A DNA stretch of 24,897 nt from an uncultured Mollicutes bacterium (GTDB lineage: Bacteria; Bacillota_I; Bacilli_A; RFN20; CAG-826). Positions 21,800-24,897 of the stretch are shown here, piece by piece. A program made the position numbers and the translations under genes. The stretch covers positions 1 to 24,897 of the forward strand of contig CAMESA010000008.1 in the NCBI GenBank assembly GCA_945935945.1. The letters run 5' to 3'. The notes beneath the pieces are model-generated. The model did no database searches. It had not been told where the DNA came from and was given only the letters and a program-made list of their open reading frames with translations. Numbering within the stretch: the first letter of the stretch is position 1; the number at the start of each line of letters is the position of its first letter.

Positions 21800-23605
21800 A
21801 TAGATTTTAATATGGTAGAACAAACACAAGCTGTACAAGCTACAAAGGAATTGCTAGGTGAACATTCATGTTACGTTATGTTATCATACGGAACTATGAA
21901 AGAGAAAGCTACTATAAAAAACGTGTGCAGGTCGCTTGGAATCGATGCAGATGAAGCGAATTTAATCACTAAAGATATTGAAGGAAGTCGCAATAATAGT
22001 AAATATGATGAAGTGTTTAAAATTACAGATATGATGGGAAACGTTATTGACTCTGTATCGCCTAATCCATGTGGATATTTAATTTTAAATGATGATATTC
22101 GTGAAGAGATTGGAATTATTCGTGTCAATGGTGTGTTATGTGCCATGATTGATAAACATACAGCAGATAAGTGGAAATATTTAAAAAACGATTTTTTAAT
22201 GGTCAGCGTGTATGATATTATTTCAAAAGTTTACGCTGAAATTGGAGAACCTATTGATGATATTAAATCGCTGAGAGCTAAAACAGATGGAAATGAAAAA
22301 GTATGGAAGATTTATGAGCAAGGATTGACTGCTACATTAAATCAGACTGCGACTGATAGCTCTAGACCACAAGTTATGCAATATAAACCTAAGAATGTAG
22401 AGGAATTAACTGCTTTTGTTGCTGCAATTAGACCGTCTTTTGCATCAATGAAAGATTATTTATTAAATAGGAAGCCATTTTCTTATAATATTCCTGAATT
22501 TGATAAATTGCTTGAGTCAAGTATGCATTTTGTGCTTTTTCAGGAGAACATCATGGCTACATTGGTTTATGTTGGATTTCCAGAGGATGAGACATACGGT
22601 TTAATTAAAGCAATTAGTAAAAAGGATCATAATTTGATTAGTGGAATTAAAGATAGGTTTATTAATGGATTTATTGAAAAAACTGGTTCGGAAGAAAATG
22701 CTTATAGAGTATGGCAAATTATTGAAGATGCTAGTGCTTATGGGTTCAACTCATCACATGCTTTATCAGTAGCATACGACAGTTTGTATGGGGCTTATTT
22801 AAAATCTCATTATCCATTACAGTATTATGCTGTGACATTGAACTTATATGAAAATGACCAGGATATTACTGCTTTATTAACAAGTGAATTACCTTATTTT
22901 AATATTGAATTATCTGATATTAAGTTTGGTTTCTCTAAGTCAAAATACACTTATGATTTAGAAACCATGACAATTTACAAGGGTATGAAATCTATTAAAT
23001 ATCTGAATGAAAAAGTGTCAGATGAACTATATGAATTGTCAAAAAATAATTATAATGATCCGATTGAATTATTTATTGATATTATCGAGAAAACAAGTTG
23101 TAATGCAAGGCAAATTAAAATTCTAATCATGCTTAATTTCTTTAGTGAGTTTGGTGAAGGTAAGTATTTATTAAACTTATTTGAATTAATTAATAAGCGT
23201 TATGATAAGAAACATAAAGATAAAACTAAGCAGGCACGTTTAGAAGAAATTAGAAATACTGAAATCGCTAAGGAAGAATTTAAACCTAGTGAAATCATTG
23301 CAGCACAGAAAGAGTATTTAGGTTATGCAACTTATAAAGATGAAAAATATAATCCATTAGTGGGCGTGATTACAGATATTTCAAGTCAATATGCGACACG
23401 TTGGATTGATATTTATTTTGTGAAAAATGGTAAGACAAAACAATTCAAAATTAAATATTCAATCATTCAAGAGCTAGAATTGAAAACTGGTGATATGATC
23501 TATATTAAGGATTTTGAGAAAAGATCACGAAAGAAATTAGTAAATGGTAAATGGGTAAATAGTGATATTCAAGATTTCCATATTACTAACATTGTTAGAG
23601 TTTGA
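21800..23605 (+). CDS. dnaE: DnaE-type DNA polymerase III alpha subunit, exon 2
   Basis: C-terminal 601 residues of the polymerase. It begins IDFNMVEQTQA, completing the PDID acidic motif, and continues with YVMLSYGTMKEKATIKNVCR, typical of the palm. The fingers and helix-hairpin-helix region follow (EDASAYGFNSSHALSVAYDSL, matching the FNKSHA motif), then an OB-fold-like C terminus (LVGVITDISSQYATRWIDI). The reading frame continues upstream to an ATG at 21776, but those eight residues (MSKDRVLK) lie in the intron P9 hairpin and are not part of the protein. The gene is the largest of the replication operon and probably extends primers made by the upstream primase at the DnaB fork. Confidence 0.85.
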   Translation: MDFNMVEQTQAVQATKELLGEHSCYVMLSYGTMKEKATIKNVCRSLGIDADEANLITKDIEGSRNNSKYDEVFKITDMMGNVIDSVSPNPCGYLILNDDIREEIGIIRVNGVLCAMIDKHTADKWKYLKNDFLMVSVYDIISKVYAEIGEPIDDIKSLRAKTDGNEKVWKIYEQGLTATLNQTATDSSRPQVMQYKPKNVEELTAFVAAIRPSFASMKDYLLNRKPFSYNIPEFDKLLESSMHFVLFQENIMATLVYVGFPEDETYGLIKAISKKDHNLISGIKDRFINGFIEKTGSEENAYRVWQIIEDASAYGFNSSHALSVAYDSLYGAYLKSHYPLQYYAVTLNLYENDQDITALLTSELPYFNIELSDIKFGFSKSKYTYDLETMTIYKGMKSIKYLNEKVSDELYELSKNNYNDPIELFIDIIEKTSCNARQIKILIMLNFFSEFGEGKYLLNLFELINKRYDKKHKDKTKQARLEEIRNTEIAKEEFKPSEIIAAQKEYLGYATYKDEKYNPLVGVITDISSQYATRWIDIYFVKNGKTKQFKIKYSIIQELELKTGDMIYIKDFEKRSRKKLVNGKWVNSDIQDFHITNIVRV

Positions 23606-23614
23606 TAATAAAAA

Positions 23615-23636
23615 ATGAGCCTATTTCTAGGCTCAT
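23615..23636 (-). terminator. Inverted repeat after the polymerase
   Basis: ATGAGCCTA-TTTC-TAGGCTCAT. On the plus strand no T-run follows (GATATGG), while on the minus strand it is followed by T's. It resembles a terminator for leftward transcription or a bidirectional 3' hairpin. Confidence 0.5.
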
Positions 23637-23684
23637 GATATGGTTAATACAGAATAAAAAACTAATTTTAATAGGTGGTGCAAA

Positions 23685-23903
23685 ATGAAAGAATTAAAAT
23701 TACTAATATCGTTCGTAAAAGCAGTTGATTATCAAATTCACGGGTGCGAAAAAGTTTCTTATTCTTGTGATTTAGCACAATGGTTTTTTGATGGAAACGA
23801 GATAGAATTTGATGATTTATACGATATTTTGATTAAAGAAATTTCACTAATGAATGAAAGAACAGAAGAGTTGTTGCGGCATATAGAGTATTTAAAAATA
23901 TAG
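23685..23903 (+). CDS. 72-aa hypothetical protein
   Basis: Small acidic protein with ATG and AGGTGGTG as ribosome binding site. It contains an amphipathic helix at each end and a central YSCDLAQWFFDG segment. No recognised family. It is the first of a series of short same-strand genes with good ribosome binding sites, typical of a plasmid or phage accessory cluster. Confidence 0.55.
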   Translation: MKELKLLISFVKAVDYQIHGCEKVSYSCDLAQWFFDGNEIEFDDLYDILIKEISLMNERTEELLRHIEYLKI

Positions 23904-23932
23904 TTTTAAATACACTCAAGGAGGAATTGGAA

Positions 23933-24136
23933 ATGAAACAAAAACTTAATTTTAATGATGCTTTAGAACTGCTTTTACGTGGCGAAAAAATTTATAGCGA
24001 AGTAAGCAAATGTACTTTTTTGTTAGATGATGACACAATATTTATTACAGATAATAACGGAAGTCTTAGCGTATTAGATAGAGATAATGAAATGTTTACG
24101 TTAGATGAAGTTGTTGGCTTATGGACTTGTAAATAA
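23933..24136 (+). CDS. 67-aa hypothetical protein
   Basis: ATG at 23933 is chosen because AAGGAGG lies about 8 nt upstream. The in-frame TTG at 23927 is too close to that site. The product opens MKQKLNFNDALELLLRGEK and continues with a short beta-rich part. The opening resembles small phage proteins that share the pattern FxxALxLLxxG, of unknown function. Confidence 0.55.
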   Translation: MKQKLNFNDALELLLRGEKIYSEVSKCTFLLDDDTIFITDNNGSLSVLDRDNEMFTLDEVVGLWTCK

Positions 24137-24161
24137 AATTGATGTTTGAAAGGGTGATGAT

Positions 24162-24377
24162 ATGAACACATTATCTTTAAATGATGAACAAGTAGAACAG
24201 ATTGTATTAGCCTTGACTATTGCAGCACAAAACGCGTTTACGTGTGGCATTGAACATCCAAACCCTAAAACTGCGGACGAACTTATTAAGAAAAGCGAGA
24301 AATTTGACGCTGTGTTGGATGTTATCGTAAAACAAGCTGATTTGCCGATTAAGTTTGCAAGAAATCAAGTAGATTAA
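24162..24377 (+). CDS. 71-aa hypothetical helical protein
   Basis: Starts MNTLSLNDEQVEQIVLAL after a GAAAGGGTGATG ribosome binding site. Predicted mostly helical, with no catalytic motif. Same strand and spacing as its neighbours. Confidence 0.5.
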   Translation: MNTLSLNDEQVEQIVLALTIAAQNAFTCGIEHPNPKTADELIKKSEKFDAVLDVIVKQADLPIKFARNQVD

Positions 24378-24414
24378 AATACAAATTTTAGATACGTTTA
24401 ATAGGAGATAGCAT

Positions 24415-24615
24415 ATGAGCATATATGAAAAAGGCAATTTTATTAAATTAAAAAAAGGAGAAATTTGGGTAATTGAAGATGTAAAAGAAAATTTTGTTTA
24501 TGCGGTTAATGTAAAAACAGATGAAAAAGATATGTTGACAATAACAGCATTAGATTGGCTTGTTTTGAACGGAGAAATTGAAATTTATTGCGCTGATTAT
24601 GAAATTAATGAATAA
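24415..24615 (+). CDS. 66-aa hypothetical beta-rich protein
   Basis: Starts at ATG 24415 with TAGGAGA upstream. Sequence such as FIKLKKGEIWVIEDV suggests an SH3-like or KOW-like small barrel. Function unknown. Confidence 0.5.
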   Translation: MSIYEKGNFIKLKKGEIWVIEDVKENFVYAVNVKTDEKDMLTITALDWLVLNGEIEIYCADYEINE

Positions 24616-24649
24616 AATTAGACATTTATAAGCATTAAGGAGAAATTCG

Positions 24650-24754
24650 ATGAAAACATTGAAGATGATGTTATTATGTGCGTTATTGTGCATTATGATG
24701 CCATACGTGACATTGTACAACTTATATAAAGAGTACAAATCTTATTGTAAATAA
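24650..24754 (+). CDS. 34-aa membrane peptide
   Basis: Begins MKTLKMMLLCALLCIMMPYV after AAGGAGA, then a short polar tail ending KSYCK. A basic start and one hydrophobic helix are clear. It may be a membrane peptide or a toxin-like micropeptide, with no direct evidence for either. Confidence 0.5.
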   Translation: MKTLKMMLLCALLCIMMPYVTLYNLYKEYKSYCK

Positions 24755-24791
24755 AATTAAATTTTTATGCACATTTAGGAGGTTTAGAGTT

Positions 24792-24897
24792 ATGGTATAT
24801 CGCTTATATCTAATTAAAGATGGTAAAGAAATATATTATGGAAGTTCAACTTATGTTGATTATATGTCTGAACTGATTGATGACTATGTTAGAACCA
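24792..24897 (+). CDS. Partial unknown gene running off the window
   Basis: ATG at 24792 with a strong AGGAGG 11-12 nt upstream. The visible 35 residues begin MVYRLYLIKDGKEIYYGSS. This weakly recalls the start of GIY-YIG nucleases (a YxIY then YxGS pattern), but the fragment is too short to decide. Confidence 0.45.
   Translation, partial: MVYRLYLIKDGKEIYYGSSTYVDYMSELIDDYVRT

Overview
The window is AT-rich DNA (roughly one third G+C by eye) with AGGAGG-type ribosome binding sites, sigma-A-type promoters, and GTG/TTG starts beside ATG. This points to a low-GC Bacillota (Firmicutes) host. The gene content is that of a plasmid or phage-plasmid, not a chromosome. It has a RepA_N-type replication initiator with its own control region, an actin-type (ParM-like) partition operon with centromere-like iterons, two FtsK/SpoIIIE-family DNA motors, a replication-relaxation protein, a phage-type endolysin, and a nearly complete phage-style replication set.

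Layout. 1-1.6 kb: membrane-anchored FtsK-like ATPase. 1.6-4.7 kb: a small divergent gene, a zinc amidase (endolysin) between two arrays of 10-bp iterons, then a ParM-like actin and a ribbon-helix-helix ParR-like protein. 4.7-6.3 kb: a 38-aa membrane peptide, FolD, and a membrane-anchored Mrr-type nuclease. 6.3-8.5 kb: a structured non-coding stretch, then a second FtsK-like ATPase with an aberrant Walker A, coupled to a replication-relaxation protein. 8.5-9.65 kb: a dUTPase-like protein overlapped by a free-standing HNH endonuclease. 9.65-11.7 kb: a minus-strand rep operon with a control region that appears to contain an antisense RNA, an RBS-sequestering leader, a perfect DnaA box and three 33-bp repeats. 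11.7-23.6 kb: replication and recombination operon(s): SSB-like protein, Sak4/RecA-like ATPase, zinc-finger protein, DnaB-like helicase, primase, Cas4/AddB-like nuclease, a coiled-coil protein and a DnaE-type DNA polymerase III alpha. 23.6-24.9 kb: small unknown genes.

The most striking feature is how heavily the replication genes are occupied by self-splicing elements, each at a catalytic codon. A 281-nt group I intron splits the Walker A motif of the Sak4-like ATPase (12901-13181). A LAGLIDADG-type intein splits the Walker A of the DnaB helicase (15823-16803). A 305-nt group I intron splits the PDID catalytic motif of the polymerase (21495-21799). Both introns lack an ORF. The only other homing-type nuclease visible is the free-standing HNH protein at 9070-9633. 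Exon borders were deduced here from protein continuity and pairing of P1, P3-P9, so conventional gene calls starting at 13164 and 21776 begin inside introns.

Two single-base frame disruptions, in the polymerase near 21357 and at the start of the Cas4-like nuclease (A-run 18633-18638), leave otherwise intact genes. They are either assembly indels or recoding sites. The rep control region can be read as a complete antisense switch, from sequence alone.
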